This document shows positions 1-9,095 of a DNA stretch of 64,000 bases, one piece after another. The notes below the pieces were generated by a model. That model ran no database searches and was not told where the DNA came from. It was given only the letters and a program-made list of their open reading frames with translations. The DNA is from Mucilaginibacter gilvus (GTDB lineage Bacteria; Bacteroidota; Bacteroidia; Sphingobacteriales; Sphingobacteriaceae): positions 394,828-458,827 of the forward strand of contig NZ_SBIW01000012.1 of assembly GCF_004054195.1 (NCBI RefSeq), written 5' to 3'. The position numbers and the translations under genes are program-made. Each line of letters begins with the position of its first letter. The first letter of the stretch is position 1.

Positions 1-323
1 TTGTATTGTGTATGCAGGTGCAGCATTGGTTTTTGCAGAATATTGAGCCCGCGGATCCACATTTTAGCAGGGGAGAACGTGTGCATCCAGGTGATGATAC
101 CAATACAGTTTGGCGCAACGTTGGCCTCCTGCAGGGTTTGGTAGATCTCGTCGGTGCTTTTTACCACGGGTTTGTAAACCACACGTACAGGCATCTGCCC
201 GGCGCTGTTTAAACCCTCTGCTATATGTTTGGAGTGTTCGGCTACCTGCTTTAAGGTTTCTTCTCCATATAAATTCTGGCTGCCGGTAATAAACCAAACT
301 TCAAATGTTTTAAGATCGATCAT
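1..323 (-). CDS. araA: L-arabinose isomerase, N-terminal part (runs off left edge)
   Basis: The leftward reading frame begins at an ATG complementary to 321-323 and stays open to base 1, so only about 107 N-terminal residues are visible. They read like AraA: an FEVWFITGSQNLYGEETL start, then WMHTFSPAKMWI and KPMLHLHTQYN near the edge. AraA converts L-arabinose to L-ribulose in the cytoplasm, the first step of the isomerase pathway. It is the fourth gene of the leftward araB-araD-GH27-araA run, 52 bp after the GH27 gene. The remaining roughly 390 residues must lie outside the window. The family match is strong. Confidence 0.95.
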   Translation of the reverse strand, partial: MIDLKTFEVWFITGSQNLYGEETLKQVAEHSKHIAEGLNSAGQMPVRVVYKPVVKSTDEIYQTLQEANVAPNCIGIITWMHTFSPAKMWIRGLNILQKPMLHLHTQY

Positions 324-375
324 TGTATATAATTAGTGATTGAGTGAATTAGCGAATGAGTTATTTTTGTATTGT

Positions 376-1740
376 TTATTTTATGGGTGTTACCCTCAGC
401 AGCGTTGCGCCATGCAGGTTTACGTTTTGCTGATAGGCTTTTTTAAACAGGCCAAGGTCTTGCTTCTTCCACAGGTCGCGCACTTTTACTTTGCCTTTGA
501 AGCCGATGGCTGCAAGATCTACCGTCATACTTTTATTTGCATCGCCTATATTGAACAGCGCCACATACAAATCCTTGCTGCCCTGTACGTGCGAATACCA
601 AACCATCGCCCCATCTTTTTTGTAAAGCTGTTTTGGGTTTTCGCCGTTTTGGTTTGCGCCGAGCACCTCGGCATTGGTAAATAATTTCAGTTCCAGCTCA
701 CGGTTTTCGGGCAGGTTGCCGCCTATCATTAGCGGCGAGCGGTAAATACTCCAGAACGTCATGTGCGTGTATTGTTCATCTTCGGTAAAGCGGCTGTAGC
801 GTTCGTTGCCAACCGGGCCGCGTTTAGATAGTTTGCCAATCTGTATCATGTCTGCATCCGGCCAATGGCCCGGGCCGCCAATGCCTTCCCAGCTTTTGGC
901 GTAATCAAACATGTGCAGTATCTCTTTCCAGTTGTCCCAAAAATCATCGGCCATGCGCCACATGTTGGCGTATTTGGTAGCGTGGGCCGCCTGGGCGACC
1001 GGCGTTTCGCCCGGCGAAAGGCTAAGCACCATTGGTCGGCCACTGTTTTGAATAGCTTTTTGATAGCCCTCTACCTCTGCGTTGCTATAGGGGCGGGACA
1101 GGTCATCAACCTTTATAAAATCTACACCCCAGCTGGCGTACATCTCCAATATAGAATTCAGGTACTCCTGTGCGCCGGCCTTGCTCATGTTGAGGCCATA
1201 CATGTGGTTCATCCAGGGGCATTTAGAATTGGTATCTGCAACCATATCCGCAGTAATACCGTTGGTTCCTTTTACCGGCGATTTGCTCCATACCGCCTGC
1301 CTTGGAATCCCACGCATTACGTGGATGCCAAACTTTAAACCTTTGCCATGCACATAATCCGATAATGATTTAAAGCCTTTCCCATCAAGCGCCGAAGGGA
1401 ACTTATTAGGTTGGGGCATCAAACGGCCCCATTTATCCATAGTAAGCCACGGTACATAAGAGCCATCCCCCAAACGCATCTGGAAAGGGTTGCCTATGTT
1501 GCTGCCGGGAGGGTTATCGTAGCTCCATAAAAAATCTACCACAATATATTCCCAGCCAAAGGGTTTTAGCTTTTCGGCCATGTAATCGGTATTGGCCTTT
1601 ACCTCGTCCTCATGCACGGCCGATCCAAAACAATTGTAGCTATTCCAGCCCATTGGTGGGGTACCAGCAATTTTATTTTGTGCCGATGCGCCGGCACCGA
1701 TGAGCATACTTGCAATAATGATGGCGTAACGTAATTTCAT
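376..1740 (-). CDS. GH27 glycoside hydrolase (alpha-galactosidase-like or beta-L-arabinopyranosidase)
   Basis: A 454-residue secreted enzyme with an N-terminal signal peptide (residues 1-20, ending SAQ). The GH27 barrel follows: PPMGWNSYN at 28-36, the KVDD motif at 210-213 with the likely nucleophile Asp212, and WRMADDFWD at 261-269 with the likely acid/base Asp266. Classical alpha-galactosidases carry a DDCW motif at the end of beta-strand 2. Here that site reads VVDFLW (residues 67-72), so the second Asp is lost. Some GH27 members are beta-L-arabinopyranosidases, and the gene sits between araD and araA, so release of terminal L-arabinopyranose (or galactose) from pectic side chains is plausible. 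Family certain, substrate inferred. Confidence 0.88.
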   Translation of the reverse strand: MKLRYAIIIASMLIGAGASAQNKIAGTPPMGWNSYNCFGSAVHEDEVKANTDYMAEKLKPFGWEYIVVDFLWSYDNPPGSNIGNPFQMRLGDGSYVPWLTMDKWGRLMPQPNKFPSALDGKGFKSLSDYVHGKGLKFGIHVMRGIPRQAVWSKSPVKGTNGITADMVADTNSKCPWMNHMYGLNMSKAGAQEYLNSILEMYASWGVDFIKVDDLSRPYSNAEVEGYQKAIQNSGRPMVLSLSPGETPVAQAAHATKYANMWRMADDFWDNWKEILHMFDYAKSWEGIGGPGHWPDADMIQIGKLSKRGPVGNERYSRFTEDEQYTHMTFWSIYRSPLMIGGNLPENRELELKLFTNAEVLGANQNGENPKQLYKKDGAMVWYSHVQGSKDLYVALFNIGDANKSMTVDLAAIGFKGKVKVRDLWKKQDLGLFKKAYQQNVNLHGATLLRVTPIK

Positions 1741-1788
1741 TTCTTATCTGTCGTATTTAAAATCTCAGGTCTCAAATCTCAAATATGT

Positions 1789-2487
1789 CTATTGCCCGTA
1801 ATACGAATCCGGCCCATGCTTTCTTTCGAAATGTTTTTTTATCAGCGCGTCCTTCAGGCGCGGGGCGTTGGCGTTTATCTGTTCGGTGAGAAGGGCCATT
1901 TGGGCGACACTCTCCAAAACGGCGCTGTTGTAAACGGCTTTATCGGCAGTTTTACCCCAAGTGAACGGGGCGTGGTTGCCTACCAATACCATCTCCACTT
2001 CTTCGTAGCTTAACCCCAGTTCTGTAAAATGATCGATGATCTGGAAACCAGTTTGGTACTCGTAATCACCCTGGATCATCTCATCGCTCATGGGCGGCGC
2101 GCAGGGGATATCGGCGGTAAGGTGGTCGGCATGCGTAGTGCCAAAAATGGGGATACACCTTTGCGACTGCGCCCAAGCCGTTGCGTAGGTAGAATGCGTG
2201 TGCACAATCCCGCCAATTTTTGGCCAGTTCTTATACAAAACCGCATGGGTTTTAGTATCAGAAGATGGGCGGTGGCTGCCTTCAACGGTGTTGCCGTCAA
2301 AATCTACAATTACCATCTTCTCCGGCGATAATTCCTCGTAAGGCACACCGCTGGGTTTAATAGCAAATACGCCCAGATCATGGTCGGCAGCGCTTACGTT
2401 GCCAAAGGTGAACAGCACCAGCCCAAGTTTAGGCAGCTGCATATTTGCCTCATAAGCCTTTTGTTTAATATGTTGATACTGGCTCAT
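1789..2487 (-). CDS. araD: L-ribulose-5-phosphate 4-epimerase
   Basis: A 232-residue class II aldolase/epimerase family protein, the usual AraD length. It has the FGNVSAAD substrate loop and IKPSGVPYEEL near the N terminus. VHTHSTYATAWAQ and GTTHADH follow, supplying the zinc-binding histidines. It interconverts L-ribulose-5-phosphate and D-xylulose-5-phosphate, the last step before the pentose phosphate pathway. It starts 2 bp after the araB stop and is followed by the GH27 gene after 48 bp, so it is cotranscribed with both. Confidence 0.96.
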   Translation of the reverse strand: MSQYQHIKQKAYEANMQLPKLGLVLFTFGNVSAADHDLGVFAIKPSGVPYEELSPEKMVIVDFDGNTVEGSHRPSSDTKTHAVLYKNWPKIGGIVHTHSTYATAWAQSQRCIPIFGTTHADHLTADIPCAPPMSDEMIQGDYEYQTGFQIIDHFTELGLSYEEVEMVLVGNHAPFTWGKTADKAVYNSAVLESVAQMALLTEQINANAPRLKDALIKKHFERKHGPDSYYGQ

Positions 2488-2489
2488 GC

Positions 2490-4196
2490 TTAAGCGTTTT
2501 GAAGTTGCGTGCTTGTTTTTAAAGCTGTTTGCTGCGCGATATAGCTGCCCAGGGTTTTGTATTGCTGGTAGCGTTTTTCGTAAACGGCATTTAATTCGGC
2601 GTTTGGCTCATAGCTAACATCAAAGCCCCTACCCATGGCTTGCATGGCAGCTTCCACATTCGGATAAATACCCGCGACAACCGCTGCAAACATAGCCGCG
2701 CCTAAGGCACAGGTATGTTTAAACTGATGGATTCGGATAGGCATTCCCAAAATGTCCGACATCATTTGCATTACAAAAGGTGATTTTTTGGCCACCCCGC
2801 CAATACCAATGATCCCTTTAACCGGGATCCCTTCGCTGATAAAGCGCTCCACAATACTTTTGGCACCGAAACAGGTAGCCTCTGCCAGCGCACGGAAAAC
2901 GCGCGGGGCATCGCTTCCCAAATTCAGCCCGCTGATAACACCTTTTAATGCCTGGTTAGCATCCGGCGTGCGGCGGCCGTTAAACCAGTCTATCGCCAGT
3001 TCGTTGGTTTCTTCTATAGGTAAAAGAGCGGCCTGCCGGCTCAACTCTGGTATTATCAATTCAGAAAGTTCTTCTTTCAAAGCTTCAGCGGTAGCAGCAT
3101 CAATAAGGGTAGATTGTGATAGCAGATTATTAACCGGCCAGTTCACCAGGTTTTTAAACCAGGCGTAGGTATCGCCAAAGGCAGATTGTCCTGCTTCTAA
3201 ACCGGCCATCCCGGGGATCACCGATCCGTTTACTTGCCCGCAGATGCCTTTAACCAGTTTGCCATCTATCTCGGCAGAAGGCGCTACTAAAATATCGCAG
3301 GTAGAGGTGCCCATTACTTTACTTAAAAAGTAAGGTTCTATCTGCCCGCCAACCGCGCCCATGTGCGCGTCGAAAGCGCCGGTGCCTATTACTACATCGG
3401 TAGACAGGCCTAAGCGTTGGGCCCATTCCGCGCTTAAATTGCCTGCGGCAACATCTGCGGTATAAGTTTCGGTATATAGTTTTGAGGTGATACCTGTCAA
3501 AAGCTGATCGAGCGAACTGAAGAAATTATCCGGCGGTAAGCCACCAAATTCTTCGGCCCAAAGCGCTTTGTGCCCTGCCGAGCAGCGGCCGCGTTTAATA
3601 TCGGCTACATTTGTTCCGCCGGTTAGCAGGAATGGCACCCAGTCGCAATGCTCTACCCAGGAGTGCAATGCGTTTGCAACAGCGCTATCTACCCGTACTA
3701 CGTGAAGTAATTTAGCCCAGAACCATTCCGAAGAATAAATTCCGCCTACATATTTAAGATAGTTGGGTTCAAAGTTTTCGGCATGGGCATTTATTTCTTC
3801 GGCTTCTTTAATGCCGGTATGGTCTTTCCACAAAACAAACATGGCGTTTGGGTTTGTTTGGAACTGCGGCAACAGCGCAAGCGGCGTGCCTGTGGCATCA
3901 ACCGCGACAGGGGTAGAGCCGGTAGTATCTACCGAGATTCCCTTGATATTCTGCGCGATAGCTTCGCCGCCGGCAATTTTGATACAATCTTTAATGGTAG
4001 TTTCCAGCCCTTCTATATAATCTAAAGGGTGCTGCCTGAACTGGTTTTCTGAAGGTACACAATACAAACCATCGCGCCAGCGGGGATAATTAAACACCGA
4101 GGAGGCAATTTCCTGGCCGTTTGCTGCATTAACAATTACGGAGCGGACCGAATCCGACCCATAGTCGACCCCGATCACGTACTGATCCTTACTCAT
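2490..4196 (-). CDS. araB: Ribulokinase
   Basis: An FGGY-family carbohydrate kinase that phosphorylates L-ribulose with ATP. The N-terminal nucleotide-binding lobe begins VIGVDYGSDSVRSVIV. The C-terminal lobe has GVISGLNLGSDAPRVFRALAEA-type helix sequence and a GIIGIGGVAKKSPFV glycine-rich segment. I start at the ATG at 4196 (MSKDQYVIG), giving 568 residues. The longer frame from 4229 adds 11 non-conserved residues, and those codons run through the palindromic operator candidate at 4214-4230. It is the first gene of the leftward arabinose operon. Confidence 0.95.
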   Translation of the reverse strand: MSKDQYVIGVDYGSDSVRSVIVNAANGQEIASSVFNYPRWRDGLYCVPSENQFRQHPLDYIEGLETTIKDCIKIAGGEAIAQNIKGISVDTTGSTPVAVDATGTPLALLPQFQTNPNAMFVLWKDHTGIKEAEEINAHAENFEPNYLKYVGGIYSSEWFWAKLLHVVRVDSAVANALHSWVEHCDWVPFLLTGGTNVADIKRGRCSAGHKALWAEEFGGLPPDNFFSSLDQLLTGITSKLYTETYTADVAAGNLSAEWAQRLGLSTDVVIGTGAFDAHMGAVGGQIEPYFLSKVMGTSTCDILVAPSAEIDGKLVKGICGQVNGSVIPGMAGLEAGQSAFGDTYAWFKNLVNWPVNNLLSQSTLIDAATAEALKEELSELIIPELSRQAALLPIEETNELAIDWFNGRRTPDANQALKGVISGLNLGSDAPRVFRALAEATCFGAKSIVERFISEGIPVKGIIGIGGVAKKSPFVMQMMSDILGMPIRIHQFKHTCALGAAMFAAVVAGIYPNVEAAMQAMGRGFDVSYEPNAELNAVYEKRYQQYKTLGSYIAQQTALKTSTQLQNA

Positions 4197-4213
4197 ATTT
4201 AGTAGTATAATTG

Positions 4214-4230
4214 AGTGTCGAAATAACACT
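4214..4230. promoter_or_regulatory. Candidate AraR operator before araB
   Basis: AGTGTCGAAATAACACT has AGTGT/ACACT arms. It ends 18 bp upstream of the chosen araB start. The core GTGTnnAAATAACAC recurs at 5130-5144, in front of the divergent galM gene. Two matching sites at the two promoters flanking the NUDIX regulator suggest its operator. A protein bound here would sit between promoter and start codon. The binding assignment is inference. Confidence 0.6.
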
Positions 4231-4297
4231 TATTTTTTTACAAAAAGAAATTTTTCAGAAAAAACATTTAATTTTTTTCTAACAAGCCGTCTGTTAT

Positions 4298-5005
4298 TTA
4301 ATTCTGAAGGGAATCCGGGTTAGGGATTATGTTTATAAATGCCTGGAAATTAGCATAATACTTCTGCATATTCAGTTGGTAGTAGTATGCGCCGCGTTTA
4401 GAACCGGCTTTATCTTTATCAGTTAGTTTGATGAGCAGGCCGGTAGCCAAAACGCGTTTGCTGAAGTTGCGTTTATCAATACTGGTGTTAAAAACACTCT
4501 CGTAAAGGGTTTGCAGTTGCGGTAAAGTAAAGCGGGAGGGAAGCAGCTCGAACAAAATGGGGTGCAGCGCGGCCTTGTAGCGGATGCTTTTTTTAGCCAG
4601 CTCTACCATTTCCTGGTGATCGAAAATAAGCTTGGGTATGCGTTTCAGGGGCACCCATTCGGCATGAAAATCAGTACTTATTTGTTTCTCGTACTTGTGT
4701 ATATCTACCAGCGCGAAGTAACTTACTGATATTGTGCGCTCTATCGGGTCGCGGTTTGTTTCGCCGAAGGAGTACATCTGTTCGAGGTAAACACCCTCTA
4801 AACCAGTGAGTTGCTTTAATATGCGATTGGCGGCCTGGTCAAGGCTTTCACTCGCCTGCACGAAGCCACCCATCAGGCTCCATTTATCCTTCTCGGGATT
4901 AAAGCTGCGTTTAATAAGCAGCAGTTTTAAAGTTTCTCCGTCAAAACCAAAAACAATACAATCTACCGCTATTAAAAACCTGCTTTGTTTAGAATATTTG
5001 GTCAT
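4298..5005 (-). CDS. araR: NUDIX-domain winged-helix transcriptional regulator, AraR-like
   Basis: About 235 residues from MTKYSKQSRFL; an in-frame ATG 12 codons upstream (5041) gives a less likely Pro/Thr-rich start. The N-terminal half is a NUDIX fold: IAVDCIVFGFDGETLKLLLI, then WSLMGGFVQASESL. The NUDIX box is degenerate: the REUxEExGU part reads NRILKQLTGL and lacks the metal-binding glutamates, so it should sense a ligand rather than hydrolyse one. The C-terminal half is a winged-helix segment (LPQLQTLYESVF to RGAYYYQLN). Bacteroides use NUDIX regulators of this build to control arabinose genes. The position between araB and galM fits that role. Confidence 0.88.
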   Translation of the reverse strand: MTKYSKQSRFLIAVDCIVFGFDGETLKLLLIKRSFNPEKDKWSLMGGFVQASESLDQAANRILKQLTGLEGVYLEQMYSFGETNRDPIERTISVSYFALVDIHKYEKQISTDFHAEWVPLKRIPKLIFDHQEMVELAKKSIRYKAALHPILFELLPSRFTLPQLQTLYESVFNTSIDKRNFSKRVLATGLLIKLTDKDKAGSKRGAYYYQLNMQKYYANFQAFINIIPNPDSLQN

Positions 5006-5129
5006 GCTTGTACTGGGTGGTTGTGTAATTGTTGGCGGCAAATATAGTTTACGGGAGTTGAAAAAAAATAATTTATTTATTTAATGTTAAGAAATCCCTC
5101 TTTTTTGGCTATAAAAACCAATAACAATA

Positions 5130-5144
5130 GTGTAAAAATAACAC
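5130..5144. promoter_or_regulatory. Candidate AraR operator between araR and galM
   Basis: GTGTAAAAATAACAC is the second copy of the site before araB, matching 13 of 15 bases. It lies in the 368-bp AT-rich divergent region between araR and galM, about 230 bp before galM and 125 bp before araR. It could serve either promoter. The rest of this spacer shows no other clear structure. Confidence 0.55.
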
Positions 5145-5373
5145 CAATAATTTGAAAATATTTTAAGTGTTTATTTCACAATTAATAAAATTAAATTTTA
5201 CCTTCGATTTTAAATACACGCGGAAAACGGGAGAAAAGCGAAGAAAACCGCAGGCAACAGCCCGGAAGCACTTTGCGAAAATCGGCGTTTATTTGCGAGA
5301 AATACCAATTATAACTTCAAAAAAGGGCTAAAAACGCGATATTTTTTAGCCAAAATTTCAGAAATTATTAATT

Positions 5374-6549
5374 ATGAGAGCAAAAAATAACACCCTTGTT
5401 TTGTTAAGCGGTTGCGCTTTAGTTTTATTAGCCGCGTGCAAAGGCCCGGCTACAGGTACCGGCGATGGTAAGGATACCTTAGCTGCTAAGGCGGTTACAG
5501 AAAACCTCAACCCAAAGAATTTTGAAGCGGTTATCAATGGCAAAAACACCAAACTTTATACCCTAACCAATAAAAGCGGCGCAAGCGTAAGCATTACCAA
5601 TTACGGTGGCAGGGTGGTTAGCCTGATGGTGCCCGATAAAGCCGGCAAACTGGTTGACGTAGTGCTTGGCTATAATAGCGTGCAAACCTATCAAAAAAAA
5701 GGGGAGCCTTATTTTGGCGCTATCATTGGCCGCTATGGTAACCGCATTGCAAAAGGTAAATTTACGGTAGGCGGCAAAACATACCAGGCTGATGTTAACG
5801 ATGGCTTTAATACCCTGCACGGCGGGCGTAAAGGTTTTTTTGGGCAAGTGTTTGATGCCGAACAAAGCGGGCAAACGCTAAACCTTACCTACACCTCTCC
5901 CGATGGTGAAGGTGGCTACCCCGGTAAGTTAACGGTTAAGGTTACCTATACACTTACCGATGATAATGCTTTAAAAATAGATTATACCGCCAATACCGAT
6001 AAAGAAACCATTGTAAACTTAACCAACCACGCTTATTTTAACCTGAACGGGGCGGGCGACAGCACCATCCTTAACAACACCCTGAAGATAACTGCCGATG
6101 GCTTCATCCCGGTGGATACCACGCTGATCCCAACGGGTAAAATTCAACCGGTTAAGGGCACGCCTTTCGATTTTACCACGGCAAAAGCCATTGGTAAAGA
6201 TATTGGTACAACAGATGAACAGTTAAAGAACGGCAAGGGCTACGACCATAATTTTGTGCTAAACAAAAACGACGGCAGCAACCCCATTGCCATAGCAAAT
6301 AGCCCGGTAACAGGTATTACCATGGAGGTTTACACGGTTGAACCCGGCTTGCAATTTTACAGCGGTAACTTTTTAACCGGTGCCACACACGATGGTAAGG
6401 GTGGGAAAGCATACGTTCTGCGCTCGGCATTTTGCCTGGAAACGCAGTATTTCCCCGATTCGCCAAACCAGCCGGCGTTCCCTTCAACCGTGTTGAAACC
6501 GGGGCAAACTTACCATACAAGCAGCACCTACAAGTTTTTAAATAAATAA
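5374..6549 (+). CDS. galM: Aldose 1-epimerase (mutarotase), lipoprotein
   Basis: A 391-residue GalM-type mutarotase preceded by a lipoprotein signal (lipobox LLAAC, Cys about residue 22), so it is probably anchored in the outer or inner membrane facing the periplasm. Family motifs in order: TNYGGRVVSLMVPD, GRYGNRIAKGKFTVGG, TLHGG, NLTNHAYFNLNG (catalytic His) and EPGLQFYSGNF (catalytic Glu region). It interconverts the alpha and beta anomers of free aldoses such as arabinose or galactose. It starts the rightward arabinan set and is closely followed by the GH51 gene. Confidence 0.92.
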   Translation: MRAKNNTLVLLSGCALVLLAACKGPATGTGDGKDTLAAKAVTENLNPKNFEAVINGKNTKLYTLTNKSGASVSITNYGGRVVSLMVPDKAGKLVDVVLGYNSVQTYQKKGEPYFGAIIGRYGNRIAKGKFTVGGKTYQADVNDGFNTLHGGRKGFFGQVFDAEQSGQTLNLTYTSPDGEGGYPGKLTVKVTYTLTDDNALKIDYTANTDKETIVNLTNHAYFNLNGAGDSTILNNTLKITADGFIPVDTTLIPTGKIQPVKGTPFDFTTAKAIGKDIGTTDEQLKNGKGYDHNFVLNKNDGSNPIAIANSPVTGITMEVYTVEPGLQFYSGNFLTGATHDGKGGKAYVLRSAFCLETQYFPDSPNQPAFPSTVLKPGQTYHTSSTYKFLNK

Positions 6550-6586
6550 TAAGCGCCACAGCCTTATGGCATTGTATTATAACCCC

Positions 6587-8563
6587 ATGATTATAAAAAG
6601 AGCATTTTTTACAGCCTGTGCCATGGCGGCCTTAGCAACGGCGCAGGCGCAAACACCAAAGGTTTACACCATTGAAGCGGATAAAGTAAAGGCGCATGTC
6701 GAGCCAACCATGTACGGTATCTTTTTCGAGGATATTAACCTTGCGGCAGATGGCGGCGTGTATGCCGAACTGGTGAAGAACCGTTCGTTCGAATTCGACA
6801 GCCATTTGGCGGGCTGGAAAGAGCAGCAGAAAAATGGCGGTAAAGGCAGTGTAGCGGTTATTGACCGTACCGCCGAGCGCCCCGAGAACGCGCATACCAT
6901 AAAAGTAAATGTGGAAAGCAGCACCGGTTCCTTCGGCTTATCTAACGAGGGTTTCCGCGGGATGGGGATAAAAAAAGGGGAGGGCTACAGTTTTACGGTT
7001 ACCGCCCGCAAACCCGCAGGCAGCCTGGTTAAGTTGATTGTAGAACTGCATAATGCCAAAGGGACGGTTATTGGTACAGGTACCTTAACGCCAACATCTG
7101 CAGATTGGAAAAAGTATAACGTAAAATTTACCGCCACCGCTACCGAAAACAAGGCCTCGCTATATGTTTGGCTAAAGGGTAAGGGTTCGGTAGACCTGGA
7201 TATGGTATCGCTGTTTCCACAGCACACCTGGAAAAATCGCCCCGCTGGCCTGCGTGCCGACCTGGTACAAAAACTCGCCGATATGAAGCCCGGTTTCCTA
7301 AGGTTCCCCGGCGGATGTATTGTAGAAGGCCGCGACCTGGTGAACCGTTACCAATGGAAAAAGAGTATTGGCGATATTGATAAACGCGAAAATATTATCA
7401 ACCGCTGGAACACGGAGTTTAAGCACCGCCCTACGCCCGATTATTATCAAACCTTTGGCCTGGGCTTTATGGAGTATTTTATGACAGCCGAGGACATTGG
7501 CGCATCGCCGCTGCCTATACTGAATTGCGGGATGGCCTGCCAGTTTAACACCGGGCAACTGGTGCCGATTGATCAGCTGGACCCTTACGTGCAGGATGCT
7601 TTGGACCTGGTTGAATTTGCCAACGGCGGCCCGGAGACCAAATGGGGCAAGCTGCGTGCAGACCTTGGCCACCCAAAACCATTTAACCTTAAAATGCTGG
7701 GCGTTGGTAACGAACAATGGGGTGAGCAATACATCGAACGCTGGAAAATTTTCACCAAAGCGATAAAAGATAAATACCCGTACATCAAAATCATATCGAG
7801 CGTTGGGCCTTATGCAGAAGGCGAAGAGTTTAACAGGCTGGATAAATTTTTCCGTGGGATGAACGCCGATATTTTGGATGAGCATTACTACAAAGCCCCT
7901 AAATGGTTTTTAGATAACGCCAAACGCTATGATAATTACGACCGTAAAGGCCCTAAGATCTTCGCCGGCGAATACGCCGCGCAAAGTGTAGCCACCGGCA
8001 GCCCCGATAATAAAAATAACTGGGAGTGCGCGTTGGCCGAAGCCGCTTTTATGACCGGCCTGGAACGTAACGCCGATGTGGTGAACATGGCGTCCTACGC
8101 GCCGCTTTTTGCCCATGTGGATGGCTGGCAATGGACGCCCGATCTGATTTGGTTTGATAACCTGCGCTCGTACGCTACGCCGGATTATTATGTGCAACAA
8201 CTATACTCGCTCAATAAAGGTACAGATGTGGTGCCGCTGTTAAACAATGGCGAAATGGTAAGCGGCGAGGAAGGTGCTTACGCTACCGCCAGCATCGATA
8301 AAAAAAACAAAGAGCTGATCATCAAATTTGTGAACACCACTGATAAGGCAAAGCCGGTTACTTTCAATATCGAGAGCGCGGCTGCCTATCAAAAAACGGC
8401 TACGGTAACCACACTTGGTAACTATAAAAAGGATGCAGTAAACTCATTAGATGCACCGAAAGCGGTAGCCCCGGTAAAAAGCACGACGGTTGTGAGCGGT
8501 AAATTGGTTAAGGTTACTGTGGAGCCTGCCACGTTTAAAGTTATCAGGCTGAAAATGATTTAA
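6587..8563 (+). CDS. GH51 alpha-L-arabinofuranosidase
   Basis: A secreted enzyme of about 658 residues that releases terminal arabinofuranose from arabinan or arabinoxylan. I start at the ATG at 6587 (MIIKRAFFTA), which gives a clean signal peptide ending AQAQ; the ATG at 6566 adds seven residues before it. GH51 hallmarks: GIFFEDINLAADGGVYAELV near the N terminus, a CBM-like insert (about 95-210), FLRFPGGC, the acid/base Glu in GVGNEQWGEQY (about residue 375) and the nucleophile Glu in FAGEYAAQS (about 461). A beta-sandwich domain closes the protein. The gene follows galM by 37 bp and is likely cotranscribed. Confidence 0.95.
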   Translation: MIIKRAFFTACAMAALATAQAQTPKVYTIEADKVKAHVEPTMYGIFFEDINLAADGGVYAELVKNRSFEFDSHLAGWKEQQKNGGKGSVAVIDRTAERPENAHTIKVNVESSTGSFGLSNEGFRGMGIKKGEGYSFTVTARKPAGSLVKLIVELHNAKGTVIGTGTLTPTSADWKKYNVKFTATATENKASLYVWLKGKGSVDLDMVSLFPQHTWKNRPAGLRADLVQKLADMKPGFLRFPGGCIVEGRDLVNRYQWKKSIGDIDKRENIINRWNTEFKHRPTPDYYQTFGLGFMEYFMTAEDIGASPLPILNCGMACQFNTGQLVPIDQLDPYVQDALDLVEFANGGPETKWGKLRADLGHPKPFNLKMLGVGNEQWGEQYIERWKIFTKAIKDKYPYIKIISSVGPYAEGEEFNRLDKFFRGMNADILDEHYYKAPKWFLDNAKRYDNYDRKGPKIFAGEYAAQSVATGSPDNKNNWECALAEAAFMTGLERNADVVNMASYAPLFAHVDGWQWTPDLIWFDNLRSYATPDYYVQQLYSLNKGTDVVPLLNNGEMVSGEEGAYATASIDKKNKELIIKFVNTTDKAKPVTFNIESAAAYQKTATVTTLGNYKKDAVNSLDAPKAVAPVKSTTVVSGKLVKVTVEPATFKVIRLKMI

Positions 8564-9095
8564 GTGCTGGCTAACACGGCACATTTTAGCTCCCACCGGG
8601 AGGGCTATAGCCCGTTAGAAGACAGCGTTTATTGAATTTCTTTACGGTTTCACAATAAAAGATTTAGGATTTACAGTGACACTATAAATGGAAAAATATG
8701 TTAACCCTATAGTTTTTTATACTGTTGATTATGAGGCATTTAAAAAATATTTTTTGAAATTGTGTTAACTTTTGTTAACCCTAATTCCCAATTGAAGCGA
8801 TTTATAGAAGCGTTTGCAAATCGGATATGTTGCCTTTTAATGGGCTATATTCCTCCGGGGGCGCGCCGGCGAGGGTAGTGGCAGGGGCGGGTTCGCCGCC
8901 ATGTTGACTAACACACCCCTGCACCCCTCTCAAGAGGGGAATCGCACGAAGCCCCTGCTTTTAAAGTAGGACATTTTTTATCTCCCCTCTCGAGAGGGGG
9001 CGCGCCGATGTGTGTAATGGCAGGGGTGTGTTCGCCGCCATGTTGACTAACACATCGGATAGTTAAGTATTACAAACAGGTTATTCAAATATCTA
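8564..9095. repeat. 532-bp gene-free spacer with a 60-bp direct repeat and GC-rich palindromes
   Basis: Two copies of a roughly 60-bp repeat lie at 8856-8915 and 8995-9054, sharing 25 identical bases at 8891-8915 and 9030-9054. Between them sit two palindromes, CCCCTCTCAAGAGGGG (8924-8939) and the perfect CCCCTCTCGAGAGGGG (8984-8999). Upstream, TGTTAACCCTA occurs at 8699-8709 and 8773-8783, the second joined to GTGTTAACTTTTGTTAAC (8762-8779), which may be a regulatory site for the GH43 genes. No coding sequence is evident. Confidence 0.75.

Noticed and set aside
865..1338. 157-codon plus-strand frame inside the GH27 gene
   Set aside because: It is antisense to a certain enzyme gene and has no motif of its own.
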